The position numbers and the translations under genes are program-made. From contig NC_010571.1 of the NCBI RefSeq assembly GCF_000019965.1, positions 4,473,001 to 4,537,000 of the forward strand: 64,000 bases of DNA. The letters run 5' to 3'. The stretch is from Opitutus terrae PB90-1. GTDB lineage: Bacteria > Verrucomicrobiota > Verrucomicrobiia > Opitutales > Opitutaceae. The number at the start of each line of letters is the position of its first letter. The stretch's first letter is position 1. Under the pieces are notes generated by a model. It was not told the origin of the DNA. It ran no database searches and saw nothing but the letters and a program-made list of their open reading frames with translations. Below, piece by piece: positions 26,509 to 35,283 of this stretch.

Positions 26509-26888
26509 CTCGATCTTTGAGTTACTGTAGCGTACTCCGCGAGGAGCTCACTTGGGCCGGGCATTTGTTCCCGGCCGCCCTGTATATGGGTGGCGCGAAT
26601 CAAACAAGTCGGGGGACCGTCGGCCCCCGTGATCAGATGATCGAGCCCCTCACACGCTGAACCTCGCGCAATACTGCAGAACTTTGCGTTCTCGAGATGA
26701 TGAAACCGGCCGTAGCCTTCCGCGATGTTAGCGGTGATCGACCGCGCCGCTCGGATGATCTGGTCGCTCAAGCGGTGCTTCTCCGAAATTGGCAATAAGG
26801 GAACGACCTGCTTTGCCACAAACAGCCGAACCTCGCGACCAGCCTTCCAGCACTCCAGATCTTCAAAAGAGTGAATGGGCGCAGGCAT
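26505..26888 (-). CDS. Four-helix-bundle protein (23S rRNA intervening-sequence type)
   Basis: 127 residues from the ATG at 26888 (MPAPIHSFEDLECWKAGREV). HRLSDQIIRAARSITANIAE, then GYGRFHHLENAKFCSIARGS and CEGLDHL, are the hallmark of the S23/IVP four-helix-bundle family, whose function is unknown. The residues after LDHLI do not look like the usual fourth helix, so the C-terminus may be altered by a frameshift or recombination. It overlaps the flippase start by 4 bases and so begins the polysaccharide operon. Upstream lie inverted GGTTATTGG/CCAATAAC motifs. Confidence 0.8.
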   Translation of the reverse strand: MPAPIHSFEDLECWKAGREVRLFVAKQVVPLLPISEKHRLSDQIIRAARSITANIAEGYGRFHHLENAKFCSIARGSACEGLDHLITGADGPPTCLIRATHIQGGREQMPGPSELLAEYATVTQRSR

Positions 26889-26897
26889 GGTGGATGG

Positions 26898-26985
26898 GGA
26901 CTGATTATTGGTTATTGGTGGCTGATGCCGTTGCGGATGATCGCATCCTAATAACCAACAACCTTCATCCAATAACTCCGTGCCG
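26898..26985. repeat. Inverted ATTGGTTATTGG/CCAATAAC repeat
   Basis: GATTATTGGTTATTGGTGGC at the left and CTAATAACCAACAACCTTCA with CCAATAAC at the right form an imperfect long inverted repeat just upstream of the polysaccharide operon. Related ATTGGTTATCGGTTAATT DNA lies in the glycosidase gene near 8458. Confidence 0.6.
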
Positions 26986-27088
26986 CTTCGCGGCACGGCT
27001 TCGCCCCGTCACTTCTGGGAGAAGCAACCGAGGCGACAGGCTCGCCGTGTATCAGCATCGCTGGACGGGCTACGTCGGCGCACCTTGG

Positions 27089-27685
27089 CTAGGCGCGCCG
27101 GACCGGACCCAAAATCGTTTTCAGCAGGGGCAGCAGCAGCCGCATCTGGCGTCGCCAGGTGTCGAGCTTCGCCAACCGTTTCTCCGCAAATTTCTTTCCC
27201 GCCGGCGTCGGTGAACTCTCAGCCAGCTCCCGCAGCCGCTTCAACCGGCCCGGGCCTTCGTTCACCAGCGGAGTCACCTTCTCGCGTAGCAACCCACCGA
27301 CGAGCTGCCGCAACTCGAGCTGCGGTTGGAAAAGCTGCCGCTGCCCCCCGCCAGCGGCGGGGTTACCATTCCTGCTCCCTGCTCCCTGCTCTCTGCTCCC
27401 ATCCCCCACTGGAACCACCGCTCCCAGCTCCTTCAGCGCCTGCAAGCCCTGGCTGGTCGAGCCGCGGCTGATGTCCAGCTTTTCGGCAATATCGGTAAAG
27501 CTCAGCGGCTGCGGCGAGGCGTAGAGCAGCCCGTAAATCTGTCCCACCGACCGCGGCACGCCGAGTGCATGCACGACGTCACCGAAGAACTCCACGCAGG
27601 CCTGCTGGAATTCCGCCGTCACTTCCGCGCCGGGCGCAGCAAGGTACGGGTCGTCACTGGCCGGAGCTGGAGGCAGGCGCGACAT
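27089..27685 (-). CDS. GbsR/MarR-type transcriptional regulator with a repeat insert
   Basis: 198 residues. The winged-helix region FFGDVVHALGVPRSVGQIYG, then LLYASPQPLSFTDIAEKLDI and SRGSTSQGLQALKELGAV, fits the GbsR group of MarR-like regulators, which respond to osmolyte or envelope conditions in other bacteria. Directly after the wing (about residues 94-118) comes GDGSREQGAGSRNGNPAAGG, translated from a GCTCCCTGCTCCCTGCTC repeat at 27370-27406. A helical C-terminus completes the dimer region. It lies upstream of the polysaccharide operon in the same orientation, 200 bases before the four-helix-bundle gene, so it could control that operon. That is inference. Confidence 0.85.
   Translation of the reverse strand: MSRLPPAPASDDPYLAAPGAEVTAEFQQACVEFFGDVVHALGVPRSVGQIYGLLYASPQPLSFTDIAEKLDISRGSTSQGLQALKELGAVVPVGDGSREQGAGSRNGNPAAGGGQRQLFQPQLELRQLVGGLLREKVTPLVNEGPGRLKRLRELAESSPTPAGKKFAEKRLAKLDTWRRQMRLLLPLLKTILGPVRRA
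27370..27406. repeat. GCTCCCT tandem repeat inside the GbsR-type gene
   Basis: Tandem CTGCTCCCTGCTCCCTGC units (about 7 bases) within the coding frame, encoding a Gly/Ser/Arg/Glu-rich loop that normal family members lack. Confidence 0.75.
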
Positions 27686-28437
27686 CAGGGATCTCCCGAT
27701 GGCATGTAGGTAAAACTACCGATGTTCAATCCAAAATGAACACCCGCGCGTTTATGACGCGCGATCGGTGCTGTCAGCGTAAGGCGTAAAGCTTCAGGCG
27801 TAAGGCTCGGCGGGGGTGGCAGTCGAGATCCAGCTTTCCGATCCGCAACCGCGGATTACACCGATTCACGCGGATCAGTCCGTGGTTATCCGTGACCATC
27901 CGTGGTCGGTTCGATGGCTCGGGCCTCGGTTCGTCCTTGGTTGCCTTCTGTGAAATCCAAGCCGTTTTGTTTTGAACAGGAGCCGATCCGAGGGCGATCC
28001 GAGAACAATCCAAGGCTGCCCACGGAGCACACGGACCTCGAACCGATGGAAACCACCAAACACACGAACGACACAAAAGGGATCCAGAAGCAGCCCAATC
28101 CCTCAGGGACTGGTCTGTTCCTCGGTTCGTCCTCGGTTCGTCTCCTGTGAAAACAATTCAGTTTTGAACAGGAGGAATCCGAGGTCGATCCGAGTTTGGC
28201 CGCAAGAAAGCACAGAAGGCACAGAACGGTGGACGGTAGACGGTGGACGGCCAGAGGACAGCGTCCGGAGCTAAGAGCTCAGTGTCCGGTGCCCGACCTT
28301 TCTCAACGCTCAACCCTCAACTCTCAACTGAACTGTTTGAACAGGAGTCGATCCGAGGTCGATCCGAGTTCCAATCCGTGCAATCCGCGGGCACACTGTC
28401 CACCGTCGACCGCCAACCGTCCACTGGCACCCTCACC
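27686..28437. repeat. Intergenic repeat tract
   Basis: No gene is seen. A GCGTAAAGCTTCAGGCGTAA motif (27783), GATTCACGCGGATCAGTCCG and CCGTGGTCGG motifs (27855-27910), hairpin copies at about 27928-28000 and 28120-28200, a CACCAAACACACGAACGACA block (28055), CTCAACGCTCAACCCTCAAC (28305) with another hairpin right arm (28335-28368), and a GTCCACCGTCGACCG run (28398) leading to the oxidoreductase start. Confidence 0.8.
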
Positions 28438-29817
28438 ATGCCCGCTCCGACTCTCACGCGCCGCCAGTTCGCCAAAGCACTCGGCGCTGGCGCGCTCACC
28501 GCGCCGCTGATCGTCCGCCATCTCTTCTCGGCGCCGCCGAGCCGCGTGCTGCGGCACGCCAGCTTCGGCGCCTCCAACATGGCGTGGGCCGATCTCCAGG
28601 CGATCTGCAGCAATCCGTTCGTGCAGCTCGTCGCCGTCGCCGAGGTGGATCGCAACCGGCTCGGCGATGTCCTCGCCGCATTTCCGGACGTGAAGGTTTA
28701 CCAGGACTGGCGCGAACTGCTGGACCAGGAACGCGACCTCGACTCGGTCAACGTCTCCACGCCCGATCACCAGCACGCCGTGATGGCGCTCGCGGCGATG
28801 GAGCGCGGCAAGCACGTGTATGGCCAGAAACCGCTCGCGCACGACCTGCACGAGACGCGCGCGCTGACCGACTACGCGCGACGCCATCCGCGGCTCGTCA
28901 CGCAGATGGGCATCCAGATTCATTCCGAGAAATCCTACCGCACGGCCGTCGCGCTGATTCAGAGCGGCGCGATCGGGCTGATCCGCGAGGTCCACACGTG
29001 GAGCAACAAGAAATGGGGCGACCAGGGTCCGCCGCCACCCGTGGGCGATCCGGTGCCGGAGGGATTCGATTGGGATCTTTGGCTCGGCGGCTGCGCCGAG
29101 CGGCCGTTCGTGGGGCGCGACTACTATCATCCGGGCAACTGGCGGAAGCGGCTCGATTTCGGCACCGGCACATTCGGCGACATGGGCTGCCATATTTTCG
29201 ATCCGGTGTTTGAAGGACTCGCGCTCACCGCGCCGCTGAGCGTGCGTTCCGAAGGCCCCGCGCCCGACGCCTGGAACTGGTCGACCGACGCCGTCATCCG
29301 TTACGTTTTTCCCGGCACGCGCTACACGGAAGCCGCGACGATTCCGATCACGTGGTACGATGGCGACCAGCGTCCGCCCGCCGAGATCCGTGCGCTGGTG
29401 GCGCCAGCGAATCCACCGGCGCGCGCCTCCACGGCGACGCCCGCGCGACCGGCTGATCCGCGCGACGAAGGCTCGATCCTGATCGGCACGAAGGGCGTGC
29501 TGCACCTGCCGCATCCGGAGATGCCGCGGCTTTGTCCCGTCGAGCAATTCAAGGACTACCTGCTGCCGCAGGTCACCGGTTCGCACCACTGGTCCGATTG
29601 GGCCGAGGCATGCGTCGGCGGCGCCGCGCGGCCGCTCGCGCCGTTCGCCTACTCCGGTCCGCTCACCGAAACCGTGCTGCTGGGCAGCGTCGCGGTGCGT
29701 TTTCCGCAGACGACGCTCCGCTGGAATTCCGCGAGGCTCCGGTTCGAGAATGAACGCGCGGCCAACGCGTTCGTCCGCCGCCGTTATCGCCGCGGTTGGC
29801 GGCTCGGCAGCGTGTAG
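28438..29817 (+). CDS. Tat-exported Gfo/Idh/MocA-family oxidoreductase
   Basis: 459 residues from the ATG at 28438. TRRQFAKALGAGALTAPLIV is a twin-arginine-type signal (RRQF). The NAD(P)-binding Rossmann half starts with RVLRHASFGASNMAWADLQ, a degenerate Gly motif, and continues with VAVAEVDRNR. NVSTPDHQHAVMALAAMERG, then KHVYGQKPLAHDLHE, contains the family EKP-type motif as QKP, with the conserved Lys. The C-terminal half has GTGTFGDMGCHIFDPVF. Such periplasmic dehydrogenases are abundant in Planctomycetota and Verrucomicrobiota and act on sugars or inositols. The substrate is unknown. The upstream open frame into the repeats is not coding. Confidence 0.9.
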   Translation: MPAPTLTRRQFAKALGAGALTAPLIVRHLFSAPPSRVLRHASFGASNMAWADLQAICSNPFVQLVAVAEVDRNRLGDVLAAFPDVKVYQDWRELLDQERDLDSVNVSTPDHQHAVMALAAMERGKHVYGQKPLAHDLHETRALTDYARRHPRLVTQMGIQIHSEKSYRTAVALIQSGAIGLIREVHTWSNKKWGDQGPPPPVGDPVPEGFDWDLWLGGCAERPFVGRDYYHPGNWRKRLDFGTGTFGDMGCHIFDPVFEGLALTAPLSVRSEGPAPDAWNWSTDAVIRYVFPGTRYTEAATIPITWYDGDQRPPAEIRALVAPANPPARASTATPARPADPRDEGSILIGTKGVLHLPHPEMPRLCPVEQFKDYLLPQVTGSHHWSDWAEACVGGAARPLAPFAYSGPLTETVLLGSVAVRFPQTTLRWNSARLRFENERAANAFVRRRYRRGWRLGSV

Positions 29818-29882
29818 GGTGCGGCCGTAAATTCTCGCTTGCACTCTGCGGCGGAAACTTGCTTGTTCTCGCGCTCTTTTAC

Positions 29883-29959
29883 GCACCCGTAGCTCAATTG
29901 GATAGAGCATCTGACTACGGATCAGAAGGTTTGGGGTTCGACTCCCTACGGGTGCGCCA
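29883..29959 (+). tRNA. tRNA-Arg (anticodon ACG)
   Basis: 77 bases with acceptor GCACCCG/CGGGTGC, anticodon arm TCTGA-CTACGGA-TCAGA, T-loop GGTTCGACTCC and encoded CCA at 29957-29959. Reads CGN Arg codons after A34 deamination. Confidence 0.97.
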
Positions 29960-29965
29960 GTTTGG

Positions 29966-29995
29966 GCGGCCGGACGCAAGTCCGGCCGCTTTTTT
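29966..29995 (+). terminator. Rho-independent terminator of tRNA-Arg
   Basis: A 10-bp perfect stem GCGGCCGGAC/GTCCGGCCGC with GCAA tetraloop, followed by six T. It starts 6 bases after the tRNA. Confidence 0.93.
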
Positions 29996-29999
29996 GTGG

Positions 30000-30482
30000 C
30001 CCTGATCCGAGCATCCGCGCGGAGCCATTGGAACAGGAGGAAACGGCGGTCGGTCCGAGTTTGGCCACAAAAGGCACAGAATGCACAAAAGCAGAACGAT
30101 CGGGATCGAGAGCCGAGAGCTCAGTGTGCAGATCCGAGTTTGGCCGCAAAAGAGCGCAGAAGGCGCAAAAGCAGAACGATCGGGATCGAGGCGAGAGCTG
30201 AGAGCTGAGAGCAGGCAGAAGAGCCGAGCGTAGTCCGATCCGAGCTCCAAGCGCCCCAATCTTCGACCACAGATGGACACGGATGCACACAGATCCGATC
30301 CGCGTAATCCGTGGTCAACACTCGGGATCCCTGCGTGTTTGGTGGTTTCCCTCCGTTCGATTTCCGTGCCCTCCGCGTGCTCCGTGGGCAGCTTTGTTTC
30401 AACAGGAGCTGATCGGACACCCCTCCAACGATCGCCCACGGAACACACCGGCCACACGGATGCGCCGCCTGCCGTTCACTGA
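30000..30482. repeat. Intergenic repeat tract
   Basis: No gene is seen. It contains GGCCACAAAAGGCACAGAATG and a second GGCCGCAAAAGAGCGCAGAAG copy (30062 and 30133) each followed by AGCAGAACGATCGGGATCGA, a degenerate hairpin (30025-30060), an ACCACAGATGGACACGGATG motif (30269), and a CTCCGTGGGCAGC/ACAGGAGCTGATC half hairpin near 30380. Confidence 0.75.
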
Positions 30483-32204
30483 TCAGCCCGCCGAGGGTCG
30501 CCAGTCCACGAGGCAGAGCTGCAGAAATTTTCGGTCGTTGAAGTGATTCCATTTCAACTCCACCGCGAGGTCCACCGGCACGCCGACCGGCAGCAGCCGC
30601 GACGCCATCTTCCACGCCACGCCATGCAGCCGCCGGCCGCGCTGATCCTCGAAGTTGAACCGGAAATGAAAGGTTTTGAAGATCTCCGGCGCGGTCCGCA
30701 GCACCACGCCACGCACGCCAAACCGCGGCTCCGCGTTGCCCTGCCCAAACGGATGCAGCTGTTCCAGCTCGTCCATCAGCCGCGGCGTGATCTGCTCGGG
30801 CGTCAGCCACGCCGCGAGCTCGAGCCGCGCTTCGGCGATCGCGTCGCCCGCCTGCGTCCGCACCGCCGCGGCGAACTGCTCGCGAAACACCGGCAGGTGC
30901 TCCTTGCGCAGCGCGATTCCGACCGCCATCGGATGCCCGCCCCAGCTCACGAGGTGGTCGCAGCACGTGCCCAGCACCTCGACGAGATTCAACCCGTCGA
31001 TGCTCCGGCCCGAGCCTTTCGCGAACTCGCCCTCGTTGCCCAGCACCACGCAGGGCCGGTTGTATTTGCGCGTCACGCGGCCGGCCACGATTCCCACCAC
31101 GCCGGGATGCCAGTCCTCGCTGAACAGCACGATGCCGGGCGAATCCGCATAGTGCGTCTCGATCAGCTGCTCGGCCTCCTCGGTGATCTTTCGCTCGATC
31201 TCCTGCCGCTCGCGATTGAACGCGTCGAGCTGCTGCGCGGTCTGCTGGCAGAACGCCAGATCCTCGCTCAACAACAGCTCCACCGAGAGCGCGGCGTCGG
31301 CCAGCCGGCCGGACGCGTTGATCCGCGGGCCAAGCCGGAACGAAATATCTACGGGGTTGATGCCGTTCTCGGGTTTCACGCCGGCGACCTCCATCAGCGC
31401 GCGCAGCCCCGGCCGCCGCGACTCCTGCAGGATCGTCAGCCCGTGACGCGCGAGAATCCGGTTCTCCCCGAGCAGCGGCACCAGATCGGCGACGGTCCCG
31501 AGCGCGACGAGATCGAGGTGATCGCGCAGCTTGATCCGAAAAGCCACCGGATGATTCTCCGCGCGCAGCTGCTTCAACAAGCCGTGCGCGAGCTTGAACA
31601 CCAGGCCCACCGTGCAGAGATGCCGCCAGGGGCCGTCCGCGCCCGTGTCGTCGCGGTGCACGTGCGGATTGATCAACATCCCGTCGAGCGCGCGCTCCTT
31701 CGAACGGTGGTGATCGAGCACGATCACGTCGATGCCCTGTTCGCGCAGATACGCCACCTCGTCGTGCGAATTCGTCCCGCAGTCCAGCACGACGAACAGG
31801 TGCGGCCGGCCGCCCTCCAGCGCGCGATCGATCGCGCTGCGCGAAAGCCCGTAACCGTCTTCCGAGCGCCGCGGCACGACGAACCGCGGCAGCAGCCCGA
31901 ACCGCCGCAGCACGCTCACCAGCAGCGCGGTGCTGCTGACGCCGTCCACGTCGTAGTCGCCCAGCACGACCACGCTCTCCTGGTTCGCGATCGCCTGCCG
32001 CAGCCGCGTGGCCGCGGCATCGACGTTGCGCAACAGAAACGGATCCTGCAGCGCGGCCAGCGCCGGCGCCAGGAAGGTGGCGCAGCCGCCCGCGTCGCGC
32101 AGACCGGCGCGCAGGAGGAGCTCGGCCAGCACGCGGCTGACCCCTGCGCCCTTGCTGAGCGCCTCGATTTCCTCCGTCGGAACCGGTGTGTGAGTCCAGC
32201 GCAT
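30483..32204 (-). CDS. recJ: Single-stranded-DNA-specific exonuclease RecJ
   Basis: 573 residues, the normal bacterial length. It degrades single-stranded DNA 5' to 3' in recombination and mismatch repair. DHH-family motifs are present: VVLGDYDVDGVSSTALLVS (motif I, about residue 82), VVLDCGTNSHDEV, and VIVLDHHRSKE (motif III, DHH at about 164). The DHHA1 domain has SWGGHPMAVGIALRKEHL. RLGPRINASGRLADAALSVE is also typical. The C-terminal OB-like domain ends with RKFLQLCLVDWRPSAG. Single gene; the ATG at 32204 precedes a palindromic spacer shared with secDF. Confidence 0.95.
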   Translation of the reverse strand: MRWTHTPVPTEEIEALSKGAGVSRVLAELLLRAGLRDAGGCATFLAPALAALQDPFLLRNVDAAATRLRQAIANQESVVVLGDYDVDGVSSTALLVSVLRRFGLLPRFVVPRRSEDGYGLSRSAIDRALEGGRPHLFVVLDCGTNSHDEVAYLREQGIDVIVLDHHRSKERALDGMLINPHVHRDDTGADGPWRHLCTVGLVFKLAHGLLKQLRAENHPVAFRIKLRDHLDLVALGTVADLVPLLGENRILARHGLTILQESRRPGLRALMEVAGVKPENGINPVDISFRLGPRINASGRLADAALSVELLLSEDLAFCQQTAQQLDAFNRERQEIERKITEEAEQLIETHYADSPGIVLFSEDWHPGVVGIVAGRVTRKYNRPCVVLGNEGEFAKGSGRSIDGLNLVEVLGTCCDHLVSWGGHPMAVGIALRKEHLPVFREQFAAAVRTQAGDAIAEARLELAAWLTPEQITPRLMDELEQLHPFGQGNAEPRFGVRGVVLRTAPEIFKTFHFRFNFEDQRGRRLHGVAWKMASRLLPVGVPVDLAVELKWNHFNDRKFLQLCLVDWRPSAG

Positions 32205-32304
32205 GGCGTCGAGCCAAGGTAGGGCGGATTATCCCTAATCCGCCGTCCAGCTGCCTCGACAGCCGGACGGTCGCGGCGCGTTAAGGATAACGCGCCCTAC
32301 CACC
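32205..32304. repeat. Pair of GTAG-headed palindromes in opposite orientation
   Basis: GTAGGGCGGATTATCCCTAA with its arm (32219-32244), then the reverse-oriented GCGCGTTAAGGATAACGCGC with CCTAC end (32276-32301). They are the same family as 12211-12236. This kind of head-to-head REP-like pair fills the whole recJ-secDF gap. Confidence 0.85.
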
Positions 32305-34854
32305 TCAGTGCGAAGCCTTGCTCGAGCCGGTCCACTCGTATTTCGGCGCGATGTCGTGGTGCGCTTCGACGTGCTTCCGATCGCCCTTGTGCCACCAGTA
32401 GAAGATGGGCGTGGCGATGAACAGCGACGAGAACGTGCCCGTGACAATGCCGACGAGGAAGGTGAAGGAGAGGTCGTTGACCACGCCACCGCCGAACAAA
32501 TACAGCGCCAGGGCGGCGAGGAAGGTCGTCAAGCTGGTCAGGATCGACCGCGCGAAGACGCGGGAGGTCGCGAGATTGATGACGTCGCGCAGATTCGTGT
32601 TCGGGTTGTTCTTCAACTCCTCGCGAATGCGGTCGAACACGACGATGGTGTCGTTGATCGAGTAGCCGACGATCAGCAGGATGGCGCCGACCATGGGCGC
32701 CGAGAACTGCCGGCCGCTCAGCACGAAGATGCCGATTGTCAGCAGCACGTCGTGAATCGTCGAGACGACGGCGCCGATGCCGTAGCCGATCTCGAACCGG
32801 AACGCGACGTAGAGCATGATGCCCAGGATCGAAAGTCCGATCGAGAGCAGCGCGTTCAACTGAATCTCGCGGCCCATCGACGGACCGACGATCGTGCTGC
32901 CGGCCACCTCGAATCCAGCGTTCGGATAAGCGGATTTCAACGTCGCGACGGCTGCCTGGCCCTTGCCCGCCTCGGTCTGCAGGTTGAGCAACCGCTGGCC
33001 GCCGCCGATCTCGCTTTGGTAGAACGGCAGCGTCTCGCCGAGCTTCGCGTTGTCGAGCGTGCGTTGCACCTGCTCGATGTTCACCTCCTGCTTGAACGCC
33101 AGGTTGATCACGTCGCCACCGGCGAAATCGATGCCGTAGATGCTGCTGCCGCGGAAGGCGATGGCCGACAGGCCGATGGCGACCACGATCCAGGAGGCGA
33201 TGAAGGCGCGTTTGCCGTATTTGACGAAGTCGATGGCCGGCGGCTGGAGGAAGCTCATCATGAGCATCTTCTTCATCCGGCCGGACGAGATCAGGAAATC
33301 GAGCAGCATCTGGCTGACGAGCAGCGCGGTGAACAGCGTCGAGAAGATGCCGATCGTGATCGTGACGCCGAAGCCCTTCACAGGGCCGTTGCCAAAGACG
33401 ATCATGAGCACCGAGGTGATCAGCGTCGTCAGGTTGGCGTCGACGATGGTGGTGAACGCCCGGTCGTGGCCGGAATGGAAGGCTGCCACGAGCGATTTGC
33501 CGGCGGACAATTCCTCGCGCATGCGCTCGAAGATCAGGATGTGTGCGTCGACCGCCATGCCGACGGTCAGCACGATGCCGGCGATGCCGGGCATCGTGAG
33601 CGTCGCCCCCAGGCTGGCCAGCACGCCGAGCACCACGAGGATGTTCAGCGTCACGCTCAACACGGCGACGAAGCCCGCGATCGTGTAGTAGCCGATCATG
33701 AAGACCGCCACGAGACCGACGCCGATATAGGTGGCGCGCTTGCCGCTTTCCACGGCGCTCTCGGCCATCGTCGGGCCGACCTCGTACTGCTCCTTGACCT
33801 GCAGTTCGACGTCGAGCGGGTTGTTGAGCACGTTCGCCAGGTTCAGCGCCTCGCGATCGGTGAACGAGCCGGTGATCTGGGCGGATTCGCTGTTGATTTC
33901 CTCGCGCACCGTCGGTGCGGAGTAGAGCTTGTTGTCGAGCACGATCGCCAGCCGGCCCAGCCGGCCCGCCTGCCGGCCGCCCTCGGCGATCTGCCGGGTG
34001 ACCTCGGCGAAGCGCTGCTTGCCCTCGTTGGTGAACTGCAGGATCACCTCCGGCTTGCCGTACATGTCGGGCCGCGCGAAGGAATTTGAGATCGCTTCGC
34101 CGGTCATCTCCGGCACGCGCTTGATGAAGAGCTCCTCGCTGCCGGTCTCGCCACGGCGGCCCTCGTAGTCGAGCGACATGATCTCGTAGCCCGGCGGCGT
34201 CTCGACGCCCGGCGCGGGGGTCAGCGTCGGATGCACGATGCGGAAATCGAGCCGCGCCGGCGCCTTCACCTGGTCGACGATCTCGGGGTTGTCGCGGGTG
34301 TTGACGCCCGGCAGCTGCACCTCGATCCGGTTGTTGCCGACCTTGCGGATCAGCGGCTCGGCGACGCCAAAGGCGTTGATGCGCGTGCTGATGATCTCGA
34401 TCGCCTTGTCGAGCTTCTCAGCGCGCTCGCGCTCGTCGGCGGTGTCGCCCGGCCGTTGCACGGCCTCGAGGGTGAACGCCACGCCGCCGGCAAGATCGAG
34501 GCCGAGCGGCAGCCGGCTCTTCGAGCGGCGCAGCAGCTCAGCCAGCAGGATCTCGTTGCGTTTTTCGACGTTCGTGAGGTTCGACTCGATCCGGATGTCG
34601 GGGAAATACTGCGTGAGATCGAGCCGGCGGTCCTTGCCGATCTGCTTGAGGGCGACGAACTCGCTGAGCACGCGGCCCTCGCGCTTCATGGCCGACGCCT
34701 CGGCCAGGAGCGCGTTGAACTCCGCCGGCTTGGCGGTCACGTGAGCCTTGACGTAGTCGACGAAGGGCTGGTCTTGCAGCGGGATGAGCGTGGCGATGGC
34801 CCAGCCCAACATGGCAAGGGTCAGCAGCAGCTTCCAGAGATTGCGTCTGAACAT
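32305..34854 (-). CDS. secDF: Fused protein translocase subunit SecDF
   Basis: 849 residues joining SecD (about 1-530) and SecF (about 540-849). It uses the proton gradient to help pull secreted proteins through SecYEG and acts from the inner membrane. RLPLGLDLAGGVAFTLEAV is the SecD D1 motif, followed by the P1 periplasmic domain and AGIVLTVGMAVDAHILIFE then RMREEL (D4). The SecF half has IYGIDFAGGDVINLAF and VGYSINDTIVVFDRIREEL. Twelve membrane segments are expected and seen. The fusion occurs in Bacteroidota, Verrucomicrobiota and some Bacillota. yajC lies 84 bases upstream, so the two probably form one operon. Confidence 0.96.
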   Translation of the reverse strand: MFRRNLWKLLLTLAMLGWAIATLIPLQDQPFVDYVKAHVTAKPAEFNALLAEASAMKREGRVLSEFVALKQIGKDRRLDLTQYFPDIRIESNLTNVEKRNEILLAELLRRSKSRLPLGLDLAGGVAFTLEAVQRPGDTADERERAEKLDKAIEIISTRINAFGVAEPLIRKVGNNRIEVQLPGVNTRDNPEIVDQVKAPARLDFRIVHPTLTPAPGVETPPGYEIMSLDYEGRRGETGSEELFIKRVPEMTGEAISNSFARPDMYGKPEVILQFTNEGKQRFAEVTRQIAEGGRQAGRLGRLAIVLDNKLYSAPTVREEINSESAQITGSFTDREALNLANVLNNPLDVELQVKEQYEVGPTMAESAVESGKRATYIGVGLVAVFMIGYYTIAGFVAVLSVTLNILVVLGVLASLGATLTMPGIAGIVLTVGMAVDAHILIFERMREELSAGKSLVAAFHSGHDRAFTTIVDANLTTLITSVLMIVFGNGPVKGFGVTITIGIFSTLFTALLVSQMLLDFLISSGRMKKMLMMSFLQPPAIDFVKYGKRAFIASWIVVAIGLSAIAFRGSSIYGIDFAGGDVINLAFKQEVNIEQVQRTLDNAKLGETLPFYQSEIGGGQRLLNLQTEAGKGQAAVATLKSAYPNAGFEVAGSTIVGPSMGREIQLNALLSIGLSILGIMLYVAFRFEIGYGIGAVVSTIHDVLLTIGIFVLSGRQFSAPMVGAILLIVGYSINDTIVVFDRIREELKNNPNTNLRDVINLATSRVFARSILTSLTTFLAALALYLFGGGVVNDLSFTFLVGIVTGTFSSLFIATPIFYWWHKGDRKHVEAHHDIAPKYEWTGSSKASH

Positions 34855-34938
34855 GGGTGGTTTTGGTTTAAAAAATGAGTGCGCCGCAGGCCTGGCGCCG
34901 GCGAGCGCACGGCGGACGCGCGGCCCGCACGCGCGCGA

Positions 34939-35283
34939 TTATTTCTTCGCTTCGCCGTCGACCTTCTTCACCACCGCGGTCACGAACGCCTTGCCCACCT
35001 CGATCTTGGTGTTGTCCGCGATCCGCACGACGAACCGATCGTCCTTCACGTTCGTGATCGTGCCGTAGATCCCGCCGCTGGTGACGATCTCGTCGCCGCT
35101 GGTCAGGGCCTTCAGCATCTTCTCGTGCTCCTTCTGCTTCTTGCGCTGCGGCGCGATCATCAGGAAATACATCGCCGCGAACAGCAGGCCGAAGAAGATG
35201 AACTGAGTCCAGGGACTGCCGCCCGGTGCGGCTTGCTGCGCGAGAAAACCAGGCACTTCGAGGGGCGAGAACATTTTCGTCAT
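34939..35283 (-). CDS. yajC: Preprotein translocase subunit YajC
   Basis: 114 residues from the ATG at 35283; an upstream ATG at 35319 in frame is less likely. One membrane segment FIFFGLLFAAMYFLMIAPQR leads into the family signature QRKKQKEHEKMLKALTSGDE, then IVTSGGIYGTITNVKDDRFV. YajC associates with SecDF. It is followed by secDF on the same strand. Confidence 0.94.
   Translation of the reverse strand: MTKMFSPLEVPGFLAQQAAPGGSPWTQFIFFGLLFAAMYFLMIAPQRKKQKEHEKMLKALTSGDEIVTSGGIYGTITNVKDDRFVVRIADNTKIEVGKAFVTAVVKKVDGEAKK

Noticed and set aside
17315-26888. Integrative element with integrase or att sites
   Set aside because: No integrase, transposase or tRNA border and no direct repeats were seen at the ends of the polysaccharide island.
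28243-28437. N-terminal extension of the Gfo/Idh/MocA gene
   Set aside because: The residues are translated repeats (STLNPQLSTELFEQESIRGR); a twin-arginine signal begins cleanly at the ATG 28438.
32308-34089. Long open frame opposite secDF
   Set aside because: His/Asp/Arg-rich low-information residues; the real gene on the other strand has all SecD and SecF motifs.
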